DNA of 64,000 nucleotides. Origin: Tillus elongatus (taxonomy: Eukaryota; Arthropoda; Insecta; Coleoptera; Cleridae). A program made the translations under genes and the position numbers. Positions 1 to 11,742 of this stretch are shown one piece after another. The notes below the pieces were generated by a model. It was not told the origin of the DNA. It worked only from the letters and a program-made list of their open reading frames with translations, and made no database searches. The stretch's first letter is position 1. Each line of letters opens with the position of its first letter. The DNA lies in the NCBI GenBank assembly GCA_964006375.1, contig OZ023270.1:53651820-53715819 (forward strand), written 5' to 3'.

Positions 1-463
1 TTTGCTTTTTAAAAATAAATGGAATAATGAGATTATATAAGCAGAAGATCAAAGGTCACGGAATGTTTATTGTTCCATAAAATGAGCCATTTACAATAGT
101 CCAGTAAAAATACTGACTTCCAATTAAGTGGTCGGCAACAAGAAATGATCCTAATAATGCATAATAAATTATTTTTTCTGATTTATTAGGATTATCAAAT
201 TAATATCTCATCAAAATTTCACATGCATCAATCGAGACCATTAATTTATTAGTCCAGATTAAGGCAAAATAATAAGTGCAAGGATCATGGAAAGACATGT
301 TTTTACACCCTACGCACAGGGGAAAAATCAGTAGCGACAATGGGGCTTGATCAAGCTCAGCAGAGACGTGTAACGTTAACTTGAATATTATGTCCGATTC
401 CAAACTCATTTGCTTATTGTTGCTTGGTTTGCAGCCGAGCACTTTATAACGAATATACACTTC
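1..463. other. unassigned AT-rich sequence
   Basis: No gene, motif or repeat match to the rest of the window was recognised. The short open frames here lack any recognisable family signature and are taken as chance. Confidence 0.5.
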
Positions 464-605
464 GTTTTAGTGAATTTTCATTAAGAAAATTCACCAATAG
501 AGAAGTATCGATGGGGAGATTTTTGGAAAATTTCTTCAAATGAGCGCGAATTACGGCCCATAGAACCCAAATCCAAGGGCAGTTAAAAAGTTTATACATA
601 TATAC
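464..605 (-). mobile_element. family-B element, right-end half (split by the CR1-like insertion)
   Basis: Starts with the right-end hairpin (TAGTGAATTTTC then GAAAATTCACC), followed by the family flank read in reverse (GAGAAGTATCGATGG, then ATGAGCGCGAATTACGGCCC and AGAACCC), and stops in a short degenerate TA core near 592-605. The matching other half resumes at about 3899 with TATCCAACGGATAA. The two halves therefore look like one element interrupted by the retrotransposon between them. Confidence 0.65.
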
Positions 606-3600
606 CGCTTCATTCTGACAATAGGCATGGATGCAAAATGATGAAAATGTTTTGTATCCTCCTACTATGTCGAAAATCATAACTACTGGACAATTGATAG
701 TCCCTTTATTAATCTTATTTTTAAAGGGGTAGACATTGATCCAATCCAATCCATAGCAGGTGGTAGTGGAATTTTCCTTTATGTAATAGTAAAGGATTTT
801 TTCACGCCCGAGGAGGTACCACCCCATACATCAAGGGGCCGTTTCCGGTTCTGGTGTATGAGTCGGTTTCCCTTATAAGCAAAAATGATGATGGCTCCTC
901 CTTGTATAAAATATTCCGGAGGCAAAATACCCCTCCATTCGGATCTCCGGGAGAGGGGTGTACAGGGGGCGCCAACATCAAGATTTAACATATCCTTTTC
1001 GAATATATGTGGCCTCAATTCTAACCTGAACTCCGTCCACCATTTCCTCCAGGCTAACAGGCCCCAACTCCTCTTCCTCACCGAAACCCAAATCAGTGCC
1101 AAAACAGCCACTAATCACCTTAATTTCCCGGGGTATGAGCTCCTTACTGCCTTTAGATTGCATGGAGGCGTGTGCGCATACGTCCGTAGCAATCTACCCT
1201 GCACCAGACTTCCCAATTTAGAAGCTGGAAGAAAAGACATACTATGGATAAAACTCTCTCTCAGGGCTGCAACTAAATTCATCTGTTGCATTTACCGGTC
1301 ACCTTCTGACAACAACTGTGTCCAGCTCTTTGACTACCTTTCTGAAAAAACCGACTATCTGATTTCTGAATATCCTTCCTCCGAGGTCACTATTCTAGGC
1401 GACTTCAATGTCCATAATAAGGAATGGCTAGGATCTTCAAAAACCGATCCACAAGGGAGAGCAGCGGAGGCCTTTGCAGTCAGCAATTCTTTGGCCAATA
1501 TGGTACAGCAACCTACTTACTTTCCTCGTATCCCAACACACAGCTCAAATCCCTTGGATCTCCTTCTTACTACAAATCCTGAATGCTATAAGATATCAGT
1601 CACCGCCCCCCTTGGTCGCTCAGACCACGGCATGGTCACTGCTTCCTGTGCAATGCAACCCGAGGTCACACAGTCATCACACCCACGTATTGTTTGGCAC
1701 TACAACTCCGCAAACTGGGACGAAATGCGGGATTACTTTTCCTCATTTCCATGGGCGTCTGTCTGCTTCTCTCATCCTGACCCCTCTGATATCTCACAAA
1801 ACGTCACCGAAATTATCCAAGCTGGCATGGAATTATTTATTCCACGTACACAGAAAACCTCTTCAGCCACTCAAAAGCCCTGGTTCTCTAAATCCTGTGA
1901 CAAGGCCAGACTTGAAAAGGTCAAAGCTCACAAAACGATTCTACACAATCCCAGTCAAGAAAATCGTCAAGCATTCAACGGCGCAAGAAACCGCTATGTC
2001 CGCATTCTTTCTGAGGCAAAAAACTCGTTTAATAACCACATCAAAAACAAAGTCCTCTCAAGCTCCAACGGCGGCAAACCCTTCTGGACTCTTGCTAAGT
2101 CTATTGGGAATAATTTCTGCAAGAGCACGTTCCCACCTCTTGTCTCAGGTGATGAAATTGTTTCTACCGCCCTGGGCAAGGCTGAACTTTTTGCTTCGTT
2201 GTTCGCCGGAAATTCTACTCTTAACCCACCTCCAAATGTTCAACCACCAACAGTCCCCAATGTCGCGCATAAAATGACTGATATCATTTTCCAAACTAAA
2301 AAGGTACGAAAGATGCTCTCTTCTCTTAATACCAGGAAAGCCTCTGGCCTTGACGAGATCCCAGCAATTGTTCTCAAAAAATGCGCACCAGAACTTGCTC
2401 CTGTCCTGACTCGTCTGTTTCAGATATCTTACAATAAAGGCATATTCCCTAGTAACTGGAAAACTGCTCGAGTACAACCCATCCCCAAGAAAGGATCCAA
2501 AGCGCTTCCTAGCAACTACAGGCCTATTTCTCTCCTTTCAGTCATCTCTAAAGTGATGGAAAAGTATATAAACACCGAACTACTAAAATTCCTTGAAAAA
2601 CACAGTCTAATCCACGACAGGCAGTATGGATTCCGTCAGCGCAGATCGACTGCCGACCTCCTTTCCTTTGTCACCCATTCTTGGAACAAGTCTATGGAAC
2701 AACACGGTGAATCCCAGATTGTTGCTCTAGACATATCCAAAGCATTCGACCAGGTCTGGCACGCAGCGCTGCTTAATAAACTTCCGGCCTATGGCCTACC
2801 ACCAAAACTTTGTACCTGGACAGCAAATTTCCTCTCCAACAGGAGCATATCTGTTGTTGTGGATGGCCATTCCTCTAAACTGTATCCAATTAATGCAGGA
2901 GTTCCTCAAGGTTCAGCTTTAGCCCCTACTTTGTTTCTTCTCCACATCAATGACCTCCTTTCTAGCACATCCAACCCAGTTCACAGTTACGCGGACGACA
3001 GCACCCTCCACTCAAACATACAATATTCTAAGCCTGTCTCTTTAGCCCAATTAGATGAGGATCGCAGACTCATGGAGGGTTCTGTCTCCGTAGACCTCCA
3101 AAAAATATTAGACTGGGGAAGTAGAAATCTTGTACAATTCAACCCCACCAAAACTAAGTCTTGCTTTCTTTCTCATAAGAGATACACCAGCCCTAGACCC
3201 ATCACAATGAACAACCAAGTTATTCAAAGTAATGAGTCCTTTTCTCTTGTTGGCATTACTGTGGATCGAAATCTTAATTGGCACCAACATGTTACATCAA
3301 TTGCAGAAGCGGCTGCTAAGAAATTGGGTTTCCTCTTCCGGGCTCGCAAATTCTTTTCACCAACTAATCTCTATACCTTATACACTTCACAAATAAGGCC
3401 AAACCTCGAATACTGCTCCCACATCTGGGGTGCAGCTGCCGCTTCTACACTCGCTATCCTAGACTCCATTCAAAAGAGAGCTATACGTCTCATCGGTGAC
3501 CCTACCCTCACCCAAAGGCTTCCATCCCTTGCCCACCGACGTGCCGTTGGTGACCTCTCTCTCTTTTATAGATATCTGCACGGGCACTGCTCAGAGGAGC

Positions 3601-3898
3601 TTTCCTCCATAATTCCCCCACCTGCTGCCCCCAGCAGATCTACCAGGGGAACAGAGCGAATGCACCCTTTTAACGTCCAGGTCACCAGACATAGAACATC
3701 TTGTTATGCCCGCTCTTTTGTCCCGAGGACTTCCAAGTTGTGGAATTCCTTGCCGGCACATGTTTTTCCTTCTTCTCCGAACCTCCAAACCTTCAAGTCC
3801 AGAATTAACAAGCTGCCTCTTTCCTCCTTGTCAACACCCACGGTACGATAGTATTTAGGCTGTATGCCCTCGTGGTGTGTTGTTGACATAAAAAAAAA
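606..3898 (+). mobile_element. CR1/L2-like non-LTR retrotransposon, nested insertion
   Basis: A non-LTR retrotransposon consisting of about 280 bp of leader, one long intact ORF (885-3851) and a 47-bp 3' end finishing in an A-run at about 3890-3898. No ORF1 is visible upstream, so the copy is 5'-truncated or the lineage has one ORF. It sits exactly where the TA core of a family-B element should be: TA-rich sequence precedes 606 and TATCCAACGGATAA follows 3899. Target-site duplication could not be defined because both flanks are low-complexity. Confidence 0.7.
885..3851 (+). CDS. endonuclease/reverse transcriptase ORF2 of a CR1/L2-like retrotransposon
   Basis: 988 residues, intact. It would nick chromosomal DNA and copy its own RNA at the nick (target-primed reverse transcription). 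The N-terminal apurinic-type endonuclease shows SNICGLNSN (residue 40), LTETQ (E67), IYRSPS (Y137), GDFNVHNKEW (D173, N175) and SDH (246-248). The reverse transcriptase shows PSNYRPISLL (543-551), QYGFRQRRST (580-589), ALDISKAFD (catalytic D616), AGVPQGSALAP (671-681) and the SYADD box (D704, D705). The C-terminus has the CR1/L2-type tail FVPRTSKLWNSLP. In-frame TAA at 876-878 bounds the start; the first of three consecutive ATGs is used. No stop or frameshift interrupts any catalytic block, so this is the least decayed protein-coding gene in the window and may be a recent insertion. Family assignment between CR1, L2 and Jockey is by eye only. Confidence 0.9.
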   Translation: MMMAPPCIKYSGGKIPLHSDLRERGVQGAPTSRFNISFSNICGLNSNLNSVHHFLQANRPQLLFLTETQISAKTATNHLNFPGYELLTAFRLHGGVCAYVRSNLPCTRLPNLEAGRKDILWIKLSLRAATKFICCIYRSPSDNNCVQLFDYLSEKTDYLISEYPSSEVTILGDFNVHNKEWLGSSKTDPQGRAAEAFAVSNSLANMVQQPTYFPRIPTHSSNPLDLLLTTNPECYKISVTAPLGRSDHGMVTASCAMQPEVTQSSHPRIVWHYNSANWDEMRDYFSSFPWASVCFSHPDPSDISQNVTEIIQAGMELFIPRTQKTSSATQKPWFSKSCDKARLEKVKAHKTILHNPSQENRQAFNGARNRYVRILSEAKNSFNNHIKNKVLSSSNGGKPFWTLAKSIGNNFCKSTFPPLVSGDEIVSTALGKAELFASLFAGNSTLNPPPNVQPPTVPNVAHKMTDIIFQTKKVRKMLSSLNTRKASGLDEIPAIVLKKCAPELAPVLTRLFQISYNKGIFPSNWKTARVQPIPKKGSKALPSNYRPISLLSVISKVMEKYINTELLKFLEKHSLIHDRQYGFRQRRSTADLLSFVTHSWNKSMEQHGESQIVALDISKAFDQVWHAALLNKLPAYGLPPKLCTWTANFLSNRSISVVVDGHSSKLYPINAGVPQGSALAPTLFLLHINDLLSSTSNPVHSYADDSTLHSNIQYSKPVSLAQLDEDRRLMEGSVSVDLQKILDWGSRNLVQFNPTKTKSCFLSHKRYTSPRPITMNNQVIQSNESFSLVGITVDRNLNWHQHVTSIAEAAAKKLGFLFRARKFFSPTNLYTLYTSQIRPNLEYCSHIWGAAAASTLAILDSIQKRAIRLIGDPTLTQRLPSLAHRRAVGDLSLFYRYLHGHCSEELSSIIPPPAAPSRSTRGTERMHPFNVQVTRHRTSCYARSFVPRTSKLWNSLPAHVFPSSPNLQTFKSRINKLPLSSLSTPTVR

Positions 3899-4190
3899 AT
3901 TAATGTATGTATCCAACGGATAATTTAAAAAGTGCTTTACAAATCGAAACCAAATTTGACAATTCCCTTTATTTTGTTAATAGCTTCGATGAGTTCGTTA
4001 GACAGTGTTGACGCTCAAATACTTTTAGAAAAAAAAATGAATAAAACGCAATATCTTTTAAATTACTAGAAATATTAAACTAAAACTTGACAAGCACGTA
4101 CACATTGTACAAGTGGTCCAACCTACCAAATTTGAACGCAATTGGTTCAGTAGTCTTGAGTTATATAACTAAATAAAAAATCAATAATCT
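3899..4190 (-). mobile_element. family-B element, body half (split by the CR1-like insertion)
   Basis: Begins with the post-core flank TATCCAACGGATAATTT, then TTAGCTTCGATGAGTTCGTTAG, both diverged forms of the conserved family-B body. The left-end motif is not recognisable, so this half is eroded. It complements 464-605. Confidence 0.5.
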
Positions 4191-5050
4191 ACTATATGAC
4201 CTGAAATTACCACTAAATGGATGCCTATAATGTTAGGCAAGGTCAGACAGATAAATCAGGGTTCCGCTGCCATTGCAAACAAATTCTACAAATTAAGTTT
4301 TAAACGGACAAGCTACGAAAATATGTCACAATAGACAATCAGCGGGGTTGCCATTTACGACAACTCTGATCTAAATCTGTAGATATCAGGAAAATGTAAA
4401 TAAATAGAAATTTTAGTGAAAGTGTTTCAATTTGTTTAAAGACAATCTAGAACTACGTTTTATTATATTATATTTATATTATACATATATATTCACGGTA
4501 TTTAAAAGCCATCTTCATCTCTCTAGTTTAATCTGACAACACCACTATTTGTGATTTGTTAGCTGACAGGAGTCATGAGAAAAACGTGTACGTTCTGCGC
4601 ATAACCTCGAATACGACTCCGCTAATACCTTAGAATCTCAGAATATAAAACAACTACCTATATTCAAAGGTTAATAGAAGTAGTAGGTAAATAATAACCC
4701 AACTTCTAATTTTAACATAACTTTAACAAATGCCTTCGGGCGTCGACTGTGACTGTAGTATATTATGATTCTAACATCCAATCAAACAAATTAGAAAGTG
4801 GTTGTGTACATCAGATTCAGGTTCTTAACCACTGCATGTAGGTACCGAAACAACATTATTTCAAGAAGAAATATACCTCCCTCAAACTAATATAAGTATA
4901 ATACCTAGGGTACCTAGGTACTTATGGTTTCTTTACTCTTAGCTTTTACCCTTTATGGGACATTTGAAGTAAATGAAAGTACATAGTATCAAAAAGCAGT
5001 TTAAATTACATATAATCAGATGTACAGTATAGATTATTAAAATGTTAAAT
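4191..5050. other. unassigned AT-rich sequence
   Basis: No coding or repeat signature recognised. Contains a small palindrome CCTAGGGTACCTAGG at about 4905 that is too short to interpret. Confidence 0.4.
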
Positions 5051-5094
5051 TCAAAATTTTGTATTGTTCATATTTATTTCCTTTTCAAAAAGTA

Positions 5095-5440
5095 TGGATA
5101 CAGTAATGTAAATAAGTGTTGAAAAAAGTGTAGGTGCAGAAACTGCGTTATGTTAGCGAATTTTTGTAAAAATATTTCAGATAGTGAAACTGAATTTCCC
5201 ATTCAACTAGAATCTTCAGTGTTGATGCATAGTAAAACCCATATAAAGCAGCATGGGTACTATATTTGAAAAATATATTTTTTTAAAAACCTTTTTATTT
5301 TGTTTGCAGAAACCGGTTCGATTGAGTTGACTAAAATGGATTATCCAAGCGATTAATAAGGAAAAACACCTGCCAGGTTTATAATTTGGCAGGTCTATTC
5401 CTTTTGGAAATAAAAATAAAATTTTCGGTAAATTTGCAGT
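5095..5440 (+). repeat. diverged family-A/B fragment, paralogue of 7985-8275
   Basis: Carries a decayed left end (GTAGGTGCAGAAACTGCGTTATG then TAGCGAATTTTTGTAAAAAT in two pieces) and then a body shared with 7985-8275: CAATTTCCCATT-like, ATAGTAAAACC, TTGTTTGCA, GTTGACTAAAA, AAGCRATTAATAAGGAAAAA, ATAATTTGGCA. The two copies flank the LTR block in the same orientation. Confidence 0.5.
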
Positions 5441-5489
5441 TTAGCACACGGGGGACTTTTAGAAAAAAATCAGAAACATACTTAGAACC

Positions 5490-7484
5490 TGTCACGAAGT
5501 GACTAATCCTGGATAGATTACCCGGCCTAATTTACCATAATAACCACTGCATTATGTTATACCATAAAGGTTGGAATATTTTCCAACATTTTCCGTGGAG
5601 TAATATACGAAAGATTTGCGAAGGTTGAAATATTTTCCAACATTTTCCGTGGAGGAAAATACGAAATCCGTCATGTCGAACGGAATAATTAGTAGAGGGG
5701 ACAATTAGGCGGCGGCGATTTCGGAAAATAAGTGTGACCGGACGGAACGCCGACGGGGAGTGGGCAATTGGATAGTGACCGCGAACAAGCTAGTGCGTCC
5801 GTCGCAAAAAAGGAAGTGAAATTGTAAAGTTTGTGAGGTTTAAGAGAAGACCAGTAAGCTGAGTGAGACCGATGATTCCCGGGGCCACCGCCGCAGCGGT
5901 TGCCTAGTAAACATCGTTACCGGAGAATACCCCCAGGTAGGTGAAAGCCTGATTCTATTACCTGTGGTCGAAATGTGGAACGCCCCGCAATAACACTGGG
6001 AACCTTAGAGGGGACCGTTTCTTCCCTGTCTCCGCTGGCGGGCTGCTCTGGGGGTTGGGAGCTGCATTGGCTGGAGTAGATTCGGATGGAACAGCGACTG
6101 CGCTGGTCCGGATTGAAATAGGTAGGCGTCGCCTGGCGTCCCGGGCCGTCCGCGGCCCCGTTCAGGAGGGGCGTAAATCCGGGAACGGGGGTGGTCTTCT
6201 TCCGCACCGAACAAGGTTCCCCGAGCGTGCGAGTGAGAACGTGTGAATGATGGGCCGTAGATAATACTTGCTGGTGCCATACAAAGCTTGATGTGATGTT
6301 CGACGCACCCTGTAAGTTGCATGCCCTCCTGGGAACACCCGCTATTAATCACTATCCTGCCACCACCTTGCACCGCTTAAACGTTGCCGCTTTAACGTCC
6401 CCGTGCAATCCGCGCGTAACCTTAATTTAAATCCCAATAATCACCTCTGCCTCTGGCCGCTCATAATTGCTAGGCTTCCTGGTAACAGGACCCCGTTATT
6501 TCCTTGTGTATATAATTAGTGAATAGAATTTTATTTTAATTTACTCGATATTTCATTTATTCTCCCAGAATATCCACCCAAATACAATTTGAGCAATAAC
6601 ACTGGGAACCTTAGAGGGGACCGTTTCTTCCCTGTCTCCGCTGGCGGGAAGCTCTGGGGGTTGGGAGCTGCATTGGCTGGAGTAGATTCGGATAGAGCAG
6701 CGACTGCGCTGGTCCGGATTGAAATAGCTGGGCGGCGCCTGGCGTCCCGGGCCGTCCGCGGCCCCGTTCAGGAGGGGCGTAAATCCGGGAACGGGGGTGG
6801 TCTTCTTCCGCACCGAACAAGGTTCCCCGAGCGTGCGAGTGAAAACGTGTGAATGATGGGCCGTAGATAATACTTGCTGGTGCCATACAAAGCTTGATGT
6901 GATGTTCGACGCACCCTGTAAGTTGCATGCCCTCCTGGGAACACCCGCTATTAATCACTATCCTGCCACCACCCGGCACCGCTTAAACGTTGCCGCTTTA
7001 ACGTCCCCGTGCAATCCGCGCGTAACCTTAATTTAAAGCCCAATAATCACCTGTGCCTCTGGCCGCTCATAATTGCTAGGCTTCCTGGTAACAGGACCCC
7101 GTTATTTCCTTGTGTATATAATTAGTGAATATAATTTTATTTTAATTTACTCAATATTTCATTTATTCTCTCAGAATATCCACCCAAATACAATTTGACT
7201 CCAGTTCTTTAATAAAGACCATAACCAGAAGTCCCGGGGGACTTTGTCTTGACTTAGGAGGACCCTGTCTCCACTAGAAACTACCCTGGGCTAGTGTATC
7301 CGTTGACAGTGACTTGGGAGAAGGGGAGCATCCAGAGGGAGCGCGTGTACTCCCTGACCAAATGCATAGACGCTGGCGTCCGAGCATGATCCCGTAGGAA
7401 AGCCGAGTCCCTGAAGTCATCCCGAAATTCCCCAGGTTAGGGAAAACTTGTATTAACCCCCGGCCACCCCAAGTGGCCGTCTCA
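5490..7484 (+). mobile_element. solo LTR-like block (about 2 kb, GC-rich)
   Basis: Starts TGTCACGAAGT and can be ended at CTCA (7481-7484), giving TG...CA termini flanked by a perfect 4-bp duplication AACC (5486-5489 and 7485-7488), as expected for a Gypsy-type LTR. A minus-strand relative at 27191-29133 has the same beginning and end. An AATAAA-type signal (AATAAAGACCATAACC, about 7210) lies before the shared 3' portion. GC content is far above the surroundings. Several open frames on both strands are repeated in the internal duplication but have no known domain and are not called as genes. No internal Pol region adjoins, hence solo. Confidence 0.6.
5990..7198 (+). repeat. two tandem copies of a 604-bp unit inside the LTR-like block
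   Basis: Copy 1 is about 5990-6593 and copy 2 about 6594-7198, both beginning AATAACACTGGGAACC and ending CACCCAAATACAATTTGA. Only scattered substitutions separate them (for example GGGCTGCTCTG versus GGGAAGCTCTG), so the duplication is recent compared with the surrounding decayed repeats. Confidence 0.85.
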
Positions 7485-7504
7485 AACCCTTTCTGAATGC
7501 ACAT

Positions 7505-7850
7505 ACAACAGGAAAAATTTCTTACAAACGGCCCCTAAGAAAGTTAGAGGACCAGGAGTGAATAGGGGCGCTGGGCGGAGAAGAAAATAAAAAGGAATGT
7601 GAGCGGAAAGTTCGAAAAAATCAGCTTAGTTGGACCTCTAAAAGCTACCTTTTACCAATTTTGCAGCTATAGTTCCTTAAAATTCTGTTTACTTCGCCCA
7701 GAACCCTTATTCACCGCAGGTCCCGCAACTTTCTTAGGGGTTGTTCCGAAAAAATTTGTCTTGTTTATATTGTTCTTCTTTATGCACTGAGGGTGGTTGT
7801 AGGTTTGAAGAAGAAGGAGGAGAACCCCGTAAAAAAGCCGAGAACCAAGA
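7505..7850. repeat. foldback element, relative of 63200-63610
   Basis: Inverted arms: CCCCTAAGAAAGTTAGAGGACC with GGGGCGCTGGGCGGAG (7532-7585) pair with CGCCCAGAACCC and ACTTTCTTAGGGG (7697-7742). A flank GCACTGAGGGTGGTTGTAGG with AGGAGAACCCC follows. The same arms and flank occur at 63200-63610, so this is a dispersed hairpin-forming (MITE-like) sequence. Confidence 0.55.
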
Positions 7851-7984
7851 TTTTTAATTTATGTTTAAATTGTTGCCTCATCTCATTTGTTTAAAATATT
7901 TTTCCAAAAATGAATTTAAGGTTGCCTTGTTTGTCAGTCTCACATAGAGAGCTACAATATTGTATCATTAAAAACAGTATGTAT

Positions 7985-8275
7985 ACAGCAACAGTTAATA
8001 AGCGATAAAGAGGGTCTGGGTGCAGCAAGTAAGTTGTGGTAGAGAGTTTTCGTAAAAATATTTTAAATTCGATAACTCAATTTCCCATTAGGCTATAATC
8101 TTCAATCTTGAGCCATAGTAAAACCTATGTAAAATACCTTTTTGATTGTTTTGTTTGCAAAAACTAGTTCAATTGGGTTGACTAAAACAAAACCATCCAA
8201 GCAATTAATAAGGAAAAATACCTGCCATATTGATAATTTGGCACGTACATTCTGTTTATAAAAAATTAATTTTTT
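7985..8275 (+). repeat. diverged family-A/B fragment, paralogue of 5095-5440
   Basis: Shows a decayed left end (GGGTGCAGCAAGTAAGTTGTG then TAGAGAGTTTTCGTAAAAAT) followed by the same body as 5095-5440. Family membership follows from the left end. Confidence 0.5.
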
Positions 8276-8679
8276 TCTGGAAAACTTTTCTGGCTAATGA
8301 AGTTTGTAACACAATTTTTTTAAAGCGACTTGCATTATTTACATATATGTACCAAATTTTAATTTTCTAGCTACATAAAACATAGAAATTTCTTCAAGTA
8401 ATCGCTTACTGGGACCTTTAAAACCAATCTCCAAGATCCACTTAAATTTAATGAATTAGTTTTAATTATTATTAAAGGTATATTTACCTTACTAATAATG
8501 TACAATTCTTATGAAAATTCACTACTATAATGCACTTGCTGCGTCCCGAACTTTTTGTCAATGTTTGACTGCACACACATCTGATGGAGATTTCTAATAT
8601 ATATTGCTCCTTTAATTTTCGAAAGCAGATTAAACATTACCACTTCATGGTTGGTAGAGTATCATCGGTGACTGGTTAT
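8276..8679. other. mostly unassigned; solo inverted left end near 8520-8560
   Basis: A minus-oriented left-end motif of the A/B family (CACTACTATAATGCACTTGC then TGCGTCCCG) is the only recognisable element, suggesting a truncated copy extending leftward through 8400-8520. Confidence 0.4.
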
Positions 8680-8685
8680 TAATAA

Positions 8686-9775
8686 CTGTGATAAGAGTGT
8701 TCAGAATAGCAACCCCGAATCTGGGAAATGGGGCAAGCCGGGGTGCTTGGCCCGGGCGGCAACTTCAGTGGGCGGTAAATGCAAGTGTGGGGACCTCGAG
8801 AAAGTTCATCAAAAGATTGATTATCAGTGGCAGACAGGAAATTGGACGAACGGACCTAAATAGAAGCAGCCGGACAAGACAGTTGGCAAAACATGTGGCT
8901 GTGAAGGCCCTTCTAAACAATTTACCAGAAGTCGTTAAATCCTTGGAAGAAACTCAAGTAATTTCTCTCAATGGTGAATTAAACTACGAGGCGAATCATC
9001 TGCTACAATCGGTAAAGAATTTAGAATTTATTATCAACTTAACAAATTGAACTACCATTCTTCAAGAAATCAATCAAGTAAATATTGAAATTAAAAAGGA
9101 AGATATAGACAATTCCGGCGCGTTCCGCCGTCTTAATGGAATTTCTGACCAAAACTTTGCCAAAATTGGGAGAAAATAAATGGAATGTTAAACAGAAGAG
9201 GCGAATGCAGTACCCGAAAAAATTGGGGTTAATCTTATTCTGACAAATAAACGAATTCGGAAGCGCAAAAAACATTTTCCTAAATCACGTACACTTCAAC
9301 CTGTTCAGCTATTTTCCAAAGCAATAAAGATTGTATTTGACGATCAAACCATAGGTATCAGAAATTAAAACGAAGATTGACAGGGCTACCACACAAAATT
9401 TAAATTCTGCATTTCTCAATGGTCGTGAAATATCGAATATGTCGACTGAAGAACTGCAAAAGAGTCGAATAGATCTAGCACGAAAATATGAGCAAAACTT
9501 AAATACATTTGAGTCTTTAAAGAACAAGCTCCACTTTTTTTCGGCGGCATAAATAAGGCTAGTGTTTTCTATCTCTTGCAACAGATCTACACCTCTGATT
9601 TGCAAAATGCTTTTCCAATATTTGTATTTTGCTGAGGATTTACTTTGGGCATTTGACCACATTCGCAAGCTGTGAGCGAAGTTTTAGCAAACTTAAGCTT
9701 ATTAAAAACTATGTGCGATTGTCAATGAGTCAGGAGCGTTTATCAAACTTGGCAGAGTAAAACTGTTCTTTTTCT
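8686..9775 (+). pseudogene. hAT-superfamily transposase relic
   Basis: A decayed transposase that once cut and pasted a hAT element. An open stretch at 8688-9050 includes LAKHVAVKALLNNLPEVVKS, resembling the middle part of ZMYM1-like/hAT proteins. After several stops and frameshifts, the segment ending at about 9765 reads LLRIYFGHLTTFASCERSFS and then KLKLIKNYVRLSMSQERLSN, the C-terminal hAT dimerisation signature (ASxERSFSKLKLIK...MSQERLS). The N-terminal BED/TTF zinc finger was not found, and no terminal repeats or 8-bp target duplications were identified. The order middle-then-dimerisation domain on one strand supports a single degraded gene. Not expected to be functional. Confidence 0.7.
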
Positions 9776-9878
9776 TACTGACCTCGTAATAGTGGAATAG
9801 CGTTGGTGATTGAGTGTTTAGATATATAACTTTTCTTTTGGTATGTAAATATAACACAAAAAATACAAATAAAACAGA

Positions 9879-10582
<704 letters not shown>

Positions 10583-11742
10583 ATGTCTTAGTGTAAAATG
10601 GATTTTACGACGTATCACAAATCTTACCCTACCAAAATATGTGTTTGCTTAAAAAGCTAGAATTTGTTAGAAGAAGAGAGAAAAGGAGAATAAGCGATGG
10701 ACGAGCACGGCAGTTTTCAAGATCCGGACTGCAAGATAGTAGTAATACAACACTGCAACAATCAAAGGGCCGCATTATGCCCTTACAGGCAGATGGTAAA
10801 CACAAGGACCAGATATATATTTAGTAGGTGCGTAACTGTCTTCGCCAACTGATTACAGGCCTATCAGATGCCACTTGTTAGGTCGACTTTCATCATGCAG
10901 TAAGGTAGGTCAAAAAGAATGTGACGTTTTGGCAGATCCATGATAACCCCATTAGTGTAAACTCAACGCTCAGCCGATTTAAGGAACAAACATGCTAGCT
11001 GCTTTGACAGTGCGTAAATGATAGGGTGGAATTTTACTATAAAAAAAAACCAAACAAACAAACAACAAAACCAAGTAGTTATTTCACGAATATACTTTTT
11101 CAATCTCAAGCTAATAGAGCATGTCTGTAACATATCTTTCTTTTTTACTCGACAAGCTATGTTCATTTATATGACCAAAGAACATTCCATGCAAAAGATG
11201 CAGCAAATACATATCTAAGCTTTTCACGGTTCTATAGTTCGCTAGAAAATTGTTTCATTTTATCAATTTTTGTAATGGGTCATGTAGACTGCTAGAATAA
11301 ATTAGTGATGGATAAAGTGAAATGAGATTAAAAGTCCCATCTTCGGGGCATAGATATGTTTTGACTTCAGAATGATTGAAACTACACATTTTTGCAAACC
11401 GATTTTCATACTACTTTTCGATTTTCTGTCTTAGTTTCGTTTAGCTTGTCAAATGGTAGTATAAAATAACTTTATTTATCTCTTAATTATTTATTAACTT
11501 TCTCAACGAAGTCAAATCATTAAGAAAAAAGTTACACCTTTTGTATTGCTCTTATCATGCCTTTTAAAATGACATTGTTGCCTAAATATTGGTAACCAGC
11601 ACTACCTAAGCATAAATACCAACCAGAAGAAGGATGACACTTTTGTGAATTCAATTGTGGCTAAAATTACAAATACAGTTTTTTTGCATTAATTTAGAAA
11701 AATAAAAAATGAGATAAAATAAGTACATTTTTACTCTTTTCG
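10583..11742. other. unassigned AT-rich sequence
   Basis: No coding family or repeat recognised. Two opposing short frames around 10963-11218 overlap each other over an A/T-rich stretch and carry no motif. Confidence 0.4.

Noticed and set aside
1474..2277. 267-codon plus-strand frame overlapping the retrotransposon ORF
   Set aside because: A shadow in another frame of the intact endonuclease/RT gene; no family features.
5917..6979. Duplicated frames of 86-122 codons inside the GC-rich LTR block
   Set aside because: Open on both strands in GC-rich DNA with no known domain; repetition comes from the 604-bp duplication.
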